The notes beneath the pieces were generated by a model. That model searched no databases. It was not told where the DNA came from and saw nothing but the letters and a program-made list of their open reading frames with translations. From the NCBI GenBank assembly GCA_965207985.1, contig CBDBND010000035.1:868001-932000 (forward strand): 64,000 nt of DNA, written 5' to 3'. Source of the DNA: CBDBND01 sp965207985. GTDB taxonomy: Bacteria > Pseudomonadota > Alphaproteobacteria > Rhodospirillales > Rhodospirillaceae. Every line of letters starts with the position of its first letter. The first letter of the stretch is position 1. Positions 9,067 to 17,947 of this stretch are shown here, in pieces. Made by a program: the position numbers and the translations under genes.

Positions 9067-10440
9067 GTGAGACACCTTTTGCGAACCGTGAAATCCACTT
9101 ACTGGCTGGCGTTCCTAATGAGCGTAACGCTGCAACACTCTGCATTCGCACAGGGCCTCATTCGGGATACGGAAATCGAAGAGACAATTCAAGCCTACGC
9201 TGATCCGATTATCGAAGTGTCGGGCATGCCTCCAGAATCAATTTCAATATACATCGTGGCAGATGACTCCCTTAATGCGTTTGCAATGGCAGGCGGCCGG
9301 ATTTTCTTCCATACGGCAACTCTCATGGCCGCCGACAGCCCGTCGGAGATTATTGGCATATTCGCCCATGAAATGGGCCATGTCCTAGGCGGCCATTCCG
9401 TCACCAGGATGGATCAATTGGAAGCTGCGATGAGCACGACGCTGTTGACGACACTGTTGGGTGTCGCTGCCGGTGTTGCCACTGGGAACACGGATGTCGG
9501 TATGGCTGTTGCGCTTGGTGGGCAAGGCACAGCGCAAAGACAGTTTTTGGCTTTTAACCGGGGACAAGAATCGGCAGCAGACCAGTTCGCGCTCAAGATG
9601 CTCGAAGACACCCAACAATCAGCCGAGGGGATGTATACATTCTTCCAAAAAATTGAAGGACAAGAACTTCTCGTTACCGATCGCCAGGATCCATACGTAA
9701 GATCTCACCCCCTCACCCGAACCCGCATGGCGACGTTCCGGGCTCATGTCGAACAATCTCCCTACTCTGGCAGTCTGCCGGATCCTGACTTACAGGAACG
9801 GCACGACCGTATGGTCGCAAAGCTTTATTCGTTTCTTAAACCGCAACACCAAACACTGCGGAAGTATCCAGAGACCGATAACAGTCTGCCTGCACGGTAT
9901 GCCCGGTCCGTTGCGTACTATCGTCGCGGCCAACTCGACAGATCAGTGCCCCTCGTCGACGGGTTGTTGGAAGAACGCCCCGACGATCCCTACTTCTGGG
10001 AACTAAAAGGACAAATGTTGTTCGAAAACGGCCGCTTGCCTGAGGCGATTGAGGCCTATCGAAAAGCACAGGAATTGATGCCTTTTGCCCCCTTGATCCT
10101 CGTTGCCATGTCCCATGCGATGGTTGAATCCGGTGACCCTGATTATGTGCCTGAAACGCAGAATGCGTTGAGAATTGCATTGCAGGAAGATCCGACAAAC
10201 ATTTTTGCTTGGGATCTCTCGGCCAAATCCTACGCTATTAACAATCAGCCTGGCCTTTCTGCATATGCCGCTGCAGAGCGGGCTCTCTTATTGGGACAGT
10301 TGGGCGAGGTGATTCGATATACGACCAAGGCAGAAGCGGAACTGCCGACAGGAACACCTACATGGGTACGCCTTCAGGATATAAAGACCGTTGCCCGAAA
10401 TTACTTGGAAGATATGCGGGAAAAGAACCGGAGACGGTGA
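9067..10440 (+). CDS. Secreted M48 metalloprotease with TPR repeats (BepA-like)
   Basis: Periplasmic zinc endopeptidase similar to BepA/YfgC, which degrades stalled outer-membrane proteins. The GTG start is followed by a signal peptide ending near HSAFAQG (residue 30). Zinc motif HEMGH is at residues 101-105, and the third ligand Glu lies in GQESAADQFAL (about 168). Residues 275-455 carry TPR-type helical repeats (YRRGQLDRSVPLVDGLL, FENGRLPEAIEAYRKAQEL). It starts 57 bp from the divergent ggt gene and is followed at 92 bp by a DsbA-like gene on the same strand, fitting a shared envelope-folding role. Length of 457 aa is normal for the family. Confidence 0.92.
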   Translation: MRHLLRTVKSTYWLAFLMSVTLQHSAFAQGLIRDTEIEETIQAYADPIIEVSGMPPESISIYIVADDSLNAFAMAGGRIFFHTATLMAADSPSEIIGIFAHEMGHVLGGHSVTRMDQLEAAMSTTLLTTLLGVAAGVATGNTDVGMAVALGGQGTAQRQFLAFNRGQESAADQFALKMLEDTQQSAEGMYTFFQKIEGQELLVTDRQDPYVRSHPLTRTRMATFRAHVEQSPYSGSLPDPDLQERHDRMVAKLYSFLKPQHQTLRKYPETDNSLPARYARSVAYYRRGQLDRSVPLVDGLLEERPDDPYFWELKGQMLFENGRLPEAIEAYRKAQELMPFAPLILVAMSHAMVESGDPDYVPETQNALRIALQEDPTNIFAWDLSAKSYAINNQPGLSAYAAAERALLLGQLGEVIRYTTKAEAELPTGTPTWVRLQDIKTVARNYLEDMREKNRRR

Positions 10441-10532
10441 GTTTTTTCACCCTGTTTGAAGTAATTGCTGGACTTCTGGCCATTGAATGCTCATACCCAC
10501 ACGTACGCCAAATATGAGGATTATTGGTTGCT

Positions 10533-11312
10533 ATGACCTTATTTCCCAGTTCCAAAACCGAGCGCTTAAGCAGAGCACTTTTATCCGCTGCTCTGGTTGC
10601 CATTCTCTTTGGTAGCGTCGCCGCTGAGGCGCAATCCCAATCGTTCTCTTCGGAACAGAAGGAACAAATAAAAGGTTTTGTGCGGGAGTATATCCTCGAC
10701 AATCCGGAAATTATTGCCGAAGCCATAACCTTGCTTCAATCGAAACAGGAAACGGCTCGTCTGGAACGGCAGCAACAAAACCTCGCCGAGCTCAGCGAAG
10801 AGCTGCGTAATCCCGTGGAAGAAACGATTATTGGAAACCCCAATGGGTCCGTCACCGTTGTTGAATTCTTCGACTATAACTGTGGCTACTGCAAAACCAT
10901 GTTTGAAACCGTCATGGACACGCTTCAAACCAATCAGGATTTAAGGCTGTCCCTTATCGAATTGCCGATTCTTGGTCCAAATTCGGTGACGGCATCAAAA
11001 GCAGCACTTGCCTCTCGTGCGCAGGGCCTGTACGGCCCGTTTCATCAAGCGTTGATGAACCATCGCGGAAGCCTAAATGAAGCCACGATTATGACCCTAG
11101 CGCGAGGTGTGGGGCTAAACGTCAATCAATTGAAAGCTGATATGAACGATCCTGAGATCGATGACATCATCGAAAAGAACAGGGCCATGGCTCAGCAGTT
11201 GGAAATTTCAGGTACTCCTGCCTTTATCGTTGGATCCAGCTTGGTGCCTGGTGCCGTCCCCCCGGCCCAATTTAACGAGCTTATTGAACAGGCCTCGCAA
11301 TCACCGGGATAA
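10533..11312 (+). CDS. DsbA-family periplasmic thiol oxidoreductase
   Basis: Thioredoxin-fold protein of the Com1/DsbA type that oxidises or isomerises disulfides in exported proteins. It has 259 residues. A signal peptide ends near AAEAQS. An N-terminal coiled-coil-like helical segment (about 40-95) resembles the Suf-resistance/ScsC-like oligomerisation stalk. Then VVEFFDYNCGYCKTM holds the active-site CxxC at C117/C120, and the cis-Pro loop is SGTPAFIVG. A TTG lies nine bases upstream; the ATG gives a cleaner signal peptide. It follows the M48 protease and precedes a DUF2786 gene on the same strand. Confidence 0.92.
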   Translation: MTLFPSSKTERLSRALLSAALVAILFGSVAAEAQSQSFSSEQKEQIKGFVREYILDNPEIIAEAITLLQSKQETARLERQQQNLAELSEELRNPVEETIIGNPNGSVTVVEFFDYNCGYCKTMFETVMDTLQTNQDLRLSLIELPILGPNSVTASKAALASRAQGLYGPFHQALMNHRGSLNEATIMTLARGVGLNVNQLKADMNDPEIDDIIEKNRAMAQQLEISGTPAFIVGSSLVPGAVPPAQFNELIEQASQSPG

Positions 11313-11342
11313 GAGCCAAATCCAAATCCGAACACGACATCG

Positions 11343-11900
11343 ATGTCAGGTCCTCAAAACTTCACGGCGCGCGAGAGGAAACGATTTCGTAAACTTCTCG
11401 ATGTAGCCCACTCGACAACCTACGCCGGCGAAAAAGACGCCGCCCTTGCGGCCGCGACCCGTATGGCACGCTCTCGTGGCATGAGTTTGCACGAAGCCGC
11501 GGACATGAGAGACGATGACCCGCCGCGCCGCCAGGCTCATACTGAAAGAAGCCAAAGAACACACCAGGACAACTGGACCGAATCCAAATTCGGACAGACT
11601 TTTCGCTCACCACGCGGCGCTTATCACAACGAAAAAGAATTTTTTGAAGCGGAAAAACAGCGTTACGAACAGGCGATGGCGGAAGCTGTCAAAAGAGGTC
11701 TTAGACTTGATGACGAGCCAAACACTGCTAAACGACCCGCTTTTGTCCGCCGCAGCGGATCGGGGGCGTGGCGTTCCCGACCCGATTTCATTCGCGTCCT
11801 TTTAAGAGAAACGCAAATGAGCGCGCGCGATATTGCCGCCACAGTCGGGGTATCAATTCACGACGTCTTTAAAGAAAAGCTGCTCATGCGTCAGGTGTAA
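11343..11900 (+). CDS. DUF2786-like protein
   Basis: Small (185 aa) cytosolic protein of unknown function. The N-terminal 45 residues (RKLLDVAHSTTYAGEKDAALAAATRMARSRGMSLHEA) match the DUF2786 pattern. The middle is charged and probably disordered. The last 40 residues (FIRVLLRETQMSARDIAATVGVSIHDVFKEKLLMRQ) read like a helix-turn-helix, so DNA binding is possible. It starts 30 bp after the DsbA-like gene. Its 3' end faces flgE with a 12-bp gap. Confidence 0.7.
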   Translation: MSGPQNFTARERKRFRKLLDVAHSTTYAGEKDAALAAATRMARSRGMSLHEAADMRDDDPPRRQAHTERSQRTHQDNWTESKFGQTFRSPRGAYHNEKEFFEAEKQRYEQAMAEAVKRGLRLDDEPNTAKRPAFVRRSGSGAWRSRPDFIRVLLRETQMSARDIAATVGVSIHDVFKEKLLMRQV

Positions 11901-11912
11901 CGCGCCAGACGT

Positions 11913-13181
11913 TTATCGTTTGAGGTCTCTGGCCTGCTGGGTCATTTCGTCAGATGTCCGCAGAACTGTCGCGGAACTTGAGTATGCCCGCTGCGTCACG
12001 ATCATTTTCGAGAATTGATCAGCCAAATCCACGTTCGACTGCTCCAATGCGCCAACAACGATTTGTGCCAGACCTGCAACAGACCCCAAACCTTGGAGCT
12101 CCATTTGGCCGGCTTCGATATCGTCCTTGAAGAAGTTGCCATTAATGGCTTCAAGTTTGTTAGGCGCAGGGAAAATGGCCATAGGCAGCTTAAACAACGG
12201 AACCAATCCAGCATTGGTGAAGCTGCCGAACAGAGTGCCGTCAGAGTCAAAGAATGTGTTCGCAAGACGGCCTTCTAAGAGACCATCCTGCGTGAAATTG
12301 AAGATTTCAATGTTGCCATTGGCCTGAAATTGGGTTGTTTCGCTGAGGTCCAAAGTAATGACCTGGGGCCCTGTCGCATCATTAATCGTAACTGTATAGA
12401 TTCCGTTTGCCGGGGCTGAAAGTTCACCAAAACCAGTGAAGTTTGCGATCGCCGGCTCAATAGTTGCCGTGACTGGCTGATTGTTCACGTCCCGGCTGGA
12501 CACATCCAACGTATATTCGTTGGTGGTCGATGCTGTAAAGCCGATGGTCAAGGTCCGGCTGTTTCCGTTCACATCGATAAACGGAAGGCCAACGTTTTGC
12601 CGACCGATATCTTCTGCAGACACGTTAGCCTGCATGCTCATATTGGCCGTCGGAACGGAAGGGAAAACTTGATTTGAATTGATGGTAACGGGCTCGAGGG
12701 CGCTCAAATCGTTGACTTCATCGAAAGTGCCGTCTGCGTTCGCAGGCCAGCCAAAGACCGTATTCCCGGCCGTCGTTGTCAGAATGGCGCCCTGGTCATT
12801 GATGCCATCACCGTCTGAGTCCGTGTCAAACTGAATTGAGCGTCCGATGAACGAACCATCACGGGTAAATTGAAAATCTCCGGTACCATCCGGCTGGGTA
12901 TTGGTCACAAACAGTCCACGACCGTCGATAGCCAGGTCAAGCGATCGTTGTGTCGTTAAGATGAGCCCTTGCTTGTCTACGAAACGGGTGTCAACCGTAT
13001 CGACGGCGAAGAAACGATCATTTCTGCCAGAAACATGATTCAGCAGAGGCTGAAAGCTCGTTCTCTGAACCTTGTATGCATTGGTTTGAACATTGACGAT
13101 GTTGGTCGCAATATTCGACAGATTTTGAGCTTGAGCGTTAAGCGCCTGTGTCGCCGTGCTGAATGAACCTTGTAGACTCAT
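11913..13181 (-). CDS. flgE: Flagellar hook protein FlgE
   Basis: Structural subunit of the flagellar hook, exported by the flagellar type III system. The N-terminal motif SLQGSFSTATQALNAQAQNLSNIATNIVNVQTNAYK (helical rod/hook domain with the ANI/NTNAYK-type signature) and the C-terminal helix (QSNVDLADQFSKMIVTQRAYSSSATVLRTSDEM) match FlgE/FlgF/FlgG. Length (422 aa) and the FlgE-specific middle domains (about 85-330) favour FlgE. No other flagellar gene is present in the window, so it is isolated from the usual clusters. A 259-bp region separates it from the divergent aldo/keto reductase. Confidence 0.88.
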   Translation of the reverse strand: MSLQGSFSTATQALNAQAQNLSNIATNIVNVQTNAYKVQRTSFQPLLNHVSGRNDRFFAVDTVDTRFVDKQGLILTTQRSLDLAIDGRGLFVTNTQPDGTGDFQFTRDGSFIGRSIQFDTDSDGDGINDQGAILTTTAGNTVFGWPANADGTFDEVNDLSALEPVTINSNQVFPSVPTANMSMQANVSAEDIGRQNVGLPFIDVNGNSRTLTIGFTASTTNEYTLDVSSRDVNNQPVTATIEPAIANFTGFGELSAPANGIYTVTINDATGPQVITLDLSETTQFQANGNIEIFNFTQDGLLEGRLANTFFDSDGTLFGSFTNAGLVPLFKLPMAIFPAPNKLEAINGNFFKDDIEAGQMELQGLGSVAGLAQIVVGALEQSNVDLADQFSKMIVTQRAYSSSATVLRTSDEMTQQARDLKR

Positions 13182-13264
13182 GGCCTATGCTCCAAAGGGC
13201 GCGGACGCCTCAATGCGTCAACGCTCGTCAAAATTACGCTTAATTAAATGCAAAACCGGTGCCA

Positions 13265-13293
13265 AAGGGATTATGTATAAATATCAATCCCTT
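13265..13293. repeat. 8-bp inverted repeat between flgE and the aldo/keto reductase gene
   Basis: AAGGGATT (13265-13272) and AATCCCTT (13286-13293) form a perfect inverted repeat around a 13-nt AT-rich spacer, in the divergent promoter region. It could be an operator or a short stem-loop. No regulator site is recognised. The 259-bp gap holds no gene. Confidence 0.35.
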
Positions 13294-13440
13294 AACCATA
13301 ATTGGGCCCTTTGAAGCCCGGCTTTGAAGGCACCTTTGGTAAGGGGTATGGGCAATATTTGCCGATACGCGACAAGCCCACTACAACTGCTTTTGAAGTG
13401 TATGCCGATCCAAAATGGTGAGCGGAGGATTTGACTAGAA

Positions 13441-14412
13441 ATGGAATATCGCACTTTGGGACAGTCGGGATTGAAAGTCTCCGTTTTGGGTTTGGGATGC
13501 AACAACTTCGGCATGGTGATGGATGAGCAGCAGACCAAATCCGTCGTCGATGCGGCTCTGGATATGGGGATTACGCTGTTTGATACCGCCGACGTTTACG
13601 GCGGAAGAGGTAAATCAGAAAAATTTCTTGGCAAAGCGTTAGGAAAGAAGCGGGCGCAGGCTGTCGTTGCTACAAAATTTGGCAATCCCATGGGAGACAG
13701 TGTGTACGAAACGGGCGCGTCCCGTCGTTTCATCATGAATGCTGTGGAAGCCAGCCTGAAACGCTTAGGCACGGACTACATAGACCTGTACCAAATTCAT
13801 AAACCCGACCCCGACACACCGATCGAAGAGACGCTACGGGCAATGGACGACCTCGTACACCAGGGGAAGGTCAGATATATCGGGTGTTCAAATTTTGCCG
13901 CCTGGCAATTGGCGGAAGCTCAGCTTGTTTCTCAATCATTGGGACTGGACTCGTTTGTCTCCGCACAAAACAGATACAGTCTTCTGAATCGCGATCTGGA
14001 ACGGGAACTTTTGACCGCATGCAAAAAGTATAGTGTCGGTATCCTTCCCTATTTCCCGCTTGAGAGTGGTCTGCTAACCGGAAAATACGAATTCGGAAAG
14101 GCACCGAAGAAGGGCACGCGCTGGCACGCGTGGAAAGGGCGCGGTGCCTTGGCTGAAGCTTTTTGGTCCGACGACAAGTTTGATATCGTCGGCAAATTGC
14201 AATCCCTCTGTGAAACCTACGACCATTCTCTTCTAGAATTGGCAATCGGATGGCTGTTGGACAATCCAACAGTCTCAAGCGTTATTGCCGGCGCCACCAA
14301 AGTGAATCAAATCAAAAGTAATATTAAGGCTGCGGAATTTCGACCAAGCGACGAAGAAAAACAGAAAATCGATACGGTGGCACCGCCTCCGCCCTCCAAC
14401 CCATGGGGGTAA
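13441..14412 (+). CDS. Aldo/keto reductase
   Basis: NADPH-dependent oxidoreductase with a TIM barrel, 323 aa, cytosolic. The catalytic tetrad is visible: Asp in FDTADVYGG, Tyr in the same motif, Lys in VATKFG, and His in LYQIHKPD. The cofactor end appears as SSVIAGATKVNQIKSN. It resembles the YajO/YhdN general-stress group; the substrate is not predictable. Single gene, divergent from flgE and convergent with thiG (14-bp gap). Confidence 0.92.
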   Translation: MEYRTLGQSGLKVSVLGLGCNNFGMVMDEQQTKSVVDAALDMGITLFDTADVYGGRGKSEKFLGKALGKKRAQAVVATKFGNPMGDSVYETGASRRFIMNAVEASLKRLGTDYIDLYQIHKPDPDTPIEETLRAMDDLVHQGKVRYIGCSNFAAWQLAEAQLVSQSLGLDSFVSAQNRYSLLNRDLERELLTACKKYSVGILPYFPLESGLLTGKYEFGKAPKKGTRWHAWKGRGALAEAFWSDDKFDIVGKLQSLCETYDHSLLELAIGWLLDNPTVSSVIAGATKVNQIKSNIKAAEFRPSDEEKQKIDTVAPPPPSNPWG

Positions 14413-14426
14413 AGAGACAATTGGTA

Positions 14427-15407
14427 TTAAATAAGACCGCCTAAGGGTGACGACGGGTCCGCGTAGAGCTTGCGCGGCATCCGTCCTGCCAAATAGGCCA
14501 GCCGGCCTGCTTCAACGGCAAGTTTCATTGCCTGTGCCATGGCGATGGGGTTCTTGGCTTGGGCAATCGCGGTGTTCATAAGCACGCCGTCACATCCCAA
14601 TTCCATGGCAATGGCCGCGTCGGACGCCGTCCCCACACCGGCATCGACCAAAACCGGAACCTTCGCCTGCTCCACAATGAGCCGGATGTTAACCGGGTTT
14701 TGTACACCTAAACCCGATCCGATTGGTGCGGCGAGTGGCATGATGGCGCAGCAGCCGATATCTTCCAGGGTTTTAGCCATAATGGGATCGTCATTGGTGT
14801 ACACCATGACGTGAAATCCTTCGTCCACCAGAAGTTTTGCCGCCTCCAGTGTTTCGGTGACATTCGGATATAAGGTTTTTTCATCGCCGAGCACTTCGAG
14901 CTTAACCAAATCCCAACCCCCAGCTTCCCGTGCCAGACGAAGGGTGCGAACGGCGTCCTCAGCTGTGTAACACCCTGCAGTATTGGGTAGGAACGTATAC
15001 TTTGCCGGATCGACGTAGTCGATCAGCATAGGCTGAGATGGATCTGCAATGTTTACGCGGCGTACGGCGACTGTGACAATTTCAGCACCAGAAGCCGCTA
15101 TGGCCTCCGCTGTCTCTTCAAAGTCTTTGTATTTTCCAGTGCCGACAAGAAGTCTGGAGTTAAATTTGCGGCCTGCCACTTCAAAGGCATCAACATCTTG
15201 GCCGCTATCTCCCCCGCCGATGAAATGAACGATTTCAACTCTGTCGCCGTCCTCAATGCGTATCACCTCGAATTGAGACTTGGGCACAATCTCAAGGTTG
15301 CGTTCAACGGCAACCTTTTTTGCATCCAACCCCAATTGACCGAGCAATTCCGCTACATTAATTGCCGTTTCGAGGTTTTTCGCCTCGCCATTCAAGGTGA
15401 TCTTCAT
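14427..15407 (-). CDS. thiG: ThiS-ThiG fusion: sulfur carrier and thiazole synthase
   Basis: Makes the thiazole phosphate of thiamine from deoxyxylulose phosphate, dehydroglycine and ThiS-thiocarboxylate. It has 326 residues. Residues 1-65 are ThiS-like (MKITLNGEAKN, then EDGDRVEIVHFIGGG), followed without a stop by ThiG from about residue 75. The ThiG Schiff-base lysine lies in LVKLEVLGDEK, with the phosphate-binding IGSGLGVQNP and DAGVGTASDA. The frame extends upstream, but the ATG at 15407 is the natural ThiS start. In ordinary ThiS the Gly-Gly must be the free C terminus; here it is internal. No other thiamine gene or TPP riboswitch is nearby. Confidence 0.93.
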   Translation of the reverse strand: MKITLNGEAKNLETAINVAELLGQLGLDAKKVAVERNLEIVPKSQFEVIRIEDGDRVEIVHFIGGGDSGQDVDAFEVAGRKFNSRLLVGTGKYKDFEETAEAIAASGAEIVTVAVRRVNIADPSQPMLIDYVDPAKYTFLPNTAGCYTAEDAVRTLRLAREAGGWDLVKLEVLGDEKTLYPNVTETLEAAKLLVDEGFHVMVYTNDDPIMAKTLEDIGCCAIMPLAAPIGSGLGVQNPVNIRLIVEQAKVPVLVDAGVGTASDAAIAMELGCDGVLMNTAIAQAKNPIAMAQAMKLAVEAGRLAYLAGRMPRKLYADPSSPLGGLI

Positions 15408-15585
15408 TGCGCCCCGTAGACAGAGGTTTCGTTGGATTTGGGAAGGAGTATGGGTCCATGGATGGTCCATATCAACACTCTGGATCACCCTGATCCCGAT
15501 GGCATTCACTTTACTGTGCAGGTAAGACTAGTATAGGCCAAGGCCCGGTGACCGGTCGTGCGGCTTATCAGTTGGGGGAAAACCG

Positions 15586-16035
15586 TTGACCCATATCGTC
15601 TATGTCATCAACGGACCGAATCTAAATCTCTTGGGAACCAGAGAGCCGGAGGTCTATGGCCAAACAACACTGGATGACATTGCAAAGATTTCAGAGAGCG
15701 CCGGCAAGTCTTCTGGTCTTTCCATTGATTTTCGCCAAAGCAATGACGAAGGAACGCTGGTCGACTGGATCCACGAAGCGGGTCAAAAAGCAACGGGCTT
15801 GATCGTCAATGGGGCGGGTTACACCCACACCTCCGTCGCCATTATGGACGCCCTATTGGCGGTACAGATCCCAGTGATTGAGGTTCACCTTTCAAACATA
15901 TACAAGCGGGAGGAGTTTCGACATCACTCCTATATTTCCCGTGCCGCGCACGGCGTAATATGCGGTTTCGGTGCTCACGGATATGAACTCGCCGTGAGTG
16001 CCATGGCACATATTCTTGACGGCGAGAACGCCTAA
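15586..16035 (+). CDS. aroQ: 3-dehydroquinate dehydratase, type II
   Basis: Third step of the shikimate pathway: dehydrates 3-dehydroquinate to 3-dehydroshikimate. It has 149 aa, the normal size for the dodecameric type II enzyme. INGPNLNLLGTREPEVYG contains the catalytic Arg and Tyr, VNGAGYTHTSVAI the substrate loop, and EVHLSNIYKREEFRHHSYIS the C-terminal active-site part. It starts at TTG after a GGGGGAAAACC ribosome site. It heads the run aroQ-accB-accC-aat with short gaps (20, 15 and 53 bp), an arrangement common in alphaproteobacteria. Confidence 0.95.
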   Translation: MTHIVYVINGPNLNLLGTREPEVYGQTTLDDIAKISESAGKSSGLSIDFRQSNDEGTLVDWIHEAGQKATGLIVNGAGYTHTSVAIMDALLAVQIPVIEVHLSNIYKREEFRHHSYISRAAHGVICGFGAHGYELAVSAMAHILDGENA

Positions 16036-16055
16036 GAACATAGAGGCAAAGCAAG

Positions 16056-16532
16056 ATGGCTGATGATGCAGACCAGATAAAAGGCGAACTCGTTCGGCAG
16101 CTCGCAGAAATTTTGGACGAAACAGGATTATCTGAAATCGAATACGAAACAGGTGGTCTGAAGATTCGCGTTGCCAAACAAGCCCATGGCAGCTCAGTGG
16201 TGGTACCCGCGACGAGCGTCGCTCCAGTAGCGGCATCAGACGCTGGTTCATCTACGGCACCCGCAGCCGGCGCTACCTCAGACGATCCGGCGTCCCATCC
16301 CGGCGCGGTTAAGGCTCCTATGGTCGGTGTCGCCTACCTAGCTCCTGAACCCGATACCCCGCCGTATGTCAAAGCCGGCGACAAAGTAACGGAAGGCCAA
16401 ACGCTCATGCTTATTGAAGCGATGAAGACCTTTAACCCCGTTCGTGCTCCAAAAGCGGGTACCGTTACGGCAGTTCTCGTCTCCGATGGACAGCCGATCG
16501 AATTTGACCAACCACTCGTCATCATTGAATAA
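16056..16532 (+). CDS. accB: Acetyl-CoA carboxylase biotin carboxyl carrier protein
   Basis: Carries biotin for acetyl-CoA carboxylase, the first committed step of fatty-acid synthesis. It has 158 residues: an N-terminal helical region (LVRQLAEILDETGLSEIEYE), an Ala/Ser/Pro-rich flexible linker (about 48-82), then the biotinyl domain with EAMKTFNPV, where K124 is the attachment site. It lies 15 bp before accC and is surely cotranslated with it. Confidence 0.97.
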   Translation: MADDADQIKGELVRQLAEILDETGLSEIEYETGGLKIRVAKQAHGSSVVVPATSVAPVAASDAGSSTAPAAGATSDDPASHPGAVKAPMVGVAYLAPEPDTPPYVKAGDKVTEGQTLMLIEAMKTFNPVRAPKAGTVTAVLVSDGQPIEFDQPLVIIE

Positions 16533-16547
16533 GAGTCCTTACGGACC

Positions 16548-17894
16548 ATGTTCGAAAAGATACTCATCGCTAATCGAGGCGAAATCGCTCTTCGCATTTT
16601 AAGGGCGTGCCGGGAAATGGGTATTCGTACGGTCGCCGTCCATTCGACAGCGGATGCGGACGCCATGCATGTGCGCCTTGCAGACGAATCTGTCTGTATC
16701 GGACCCCCAGCCAGCACGGATAGCTATCTCAATAAAGCGGCCATTATTTCTGCCGCTTTTGTTACCAATGCGGAAGCCATACACCCGGGATACGGTTTTC
16801 TTTCAGAAAATGCCGATTTCGCTGAGATGATCGAAGAGCATGGCCTCACCTTCATCGGTCCGACCGCGGAACACATTAGAATCATGGGTGACAAAGTGGC
16901 CGCCAAAGTCGCTGCGAAAGAAAGTGGCATCCCTGTCGTGCCCGGATCAGACGGCGCCATAGAGTCGGCGGACGAGGCGATCAGCGTTGGTGAAGAAATT
17001 GGCTTCCCTGTTTTGATCAAGGCCGCCGCCGGAGGCGGTGGACGCGGCATGAAGGTGGCCGAAACAAAGGAAACGGCCGCTGAAGCATTCAAGCTGGCGA
17101 CTGCGGAAGCCAAAGCGGCTTTTGGCAACGGCGAAGTGTACATGGAGAAATACCTCTCCCATCCGCGCCATATTGAAATTCAGGTTCTTGCCGATGCTCA
17201 TGGCAACGTCATCCACTTGGGAGAACGGGATTGCTCACTACAGCGCAAACATCAGAAAGTGCTGGAAGAATGCCCCTCACCCGCCTTGAACGCCAATGAA
17301 CGAAAAAAGATTGGGGAAACAGTATGCAAAGCAATGCGGAAACTTAAATACCGCAATGCTGGAACGGTCGAATTTCTGTATGAGGATGGCGAGTTCTATT
17401 TCATTGAAATGAACACAAGACTTCAAGTGGAGCATCCGGTTACGGAAATGGTGACGGGCTTAGATTTGGTACGGGAACAGATTAGAATCGCAAACGGTGG
17501 TGAACTTGATATCACCCAAAAGGACATAACGTTTTCTGGTCATGCCATTGAGTGCCGCATCAACGCTGAAGATTCGGTGACGTTCGCCCCCTCACCCGGG
17601 CGCGTCAATGGATACCATATCCCCGGCGGTCTTGGTGTGCGGATTGATTCCGGATTGTTCGCTGGTGCCTCAATTCCACCATTTTATGACAGCATGATTG
17701 CAAAGCTCATCGTTCACGGTAAAACGCGGAATGAATGTCTAATGCGATTGCGCCGTGCCTTGAGTGAATACGTCATCGAAGGTGTGACAACGACCATTCC
17801 TCTTCATGAGAAATTGATTTCAGCAACCGATTTCGTTGATGGAAACTATGACATTCGCTGGCTTGAATCATTTGTTGAAAAAGAAGAGGCGTAG
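16548..17894 (+). CDS. accC: Acetyl-CoA carboxylase biotin carboxylase subunit
   Basis: ATP-grasp enzyme that carboxylates biotin on AccB using bicarbonate. It has 448 residues, as in E. coli. Motifs in order: KILIANRGEIALRI (N terminus), HPGYGFLSENADFAE, the glycine-rich ATP loop GGGGRGMKV, LGERDCSLQRKHQKV, EMNTRLQVEHPVTE (metal and bicarbonate site) and GHAIECRINAED. No oddities. Confidence 0.98.
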   Translation: MFEKILIANRGEIALRILRACREMGIRTVAVHSTADADAMHVRLADESVCIGPPASTDSYLNKAAIISAAFVTNAEAIHPGYGFLSENADFAEMIEEHGLTFIGPTAEHIRIMGDKVAAKVAAKESGIPVVPGSDGAIESADEAISVGEEIGFPVLIKAAAGGGGRGMKVAETKETAAEAFKLATAEAKAAFGNGEVYMEKYLSHPRHIEIQVLADAHGNVIHLGERDCSLQRKHQKVLEECPSPALNANERKKIGETVCKAMRKLKYRNAGTVEFLYEDGEFYFIEMNTRLQVEHPVTEMVTGLDLVREQIRIANGGELDITQKDITFSGHAIECRINAEDSVTFAPSPGRVNGYHIPGGLGVRIDSGLFAGASIPPFYDSMIAKLIVHGKTRNECLMRLRRALSEYVIEGVTTTIPLHEKLISATDFVDGNYDIRWLESFVEKEEA

Positions 17895-17947
17895 TTCAAA
17901 CGTTGGCTGAAAGAGCCAGTTTGTGAGCATTTGACGGTGACACTGAG

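Noticed and set aside
10435..10452. Terminator at the end of the M48 protease gene (GGTGA...TCACC)
   Set aside because: The short stem overlaps the stop codon and has its T run in the loop, not after the stem.
15408..15585. Possible TPP riboswitch before the ThiS-ThiG fusion
   Set aside because: The conserved CUGAGA and related core elements are absent on either strand.
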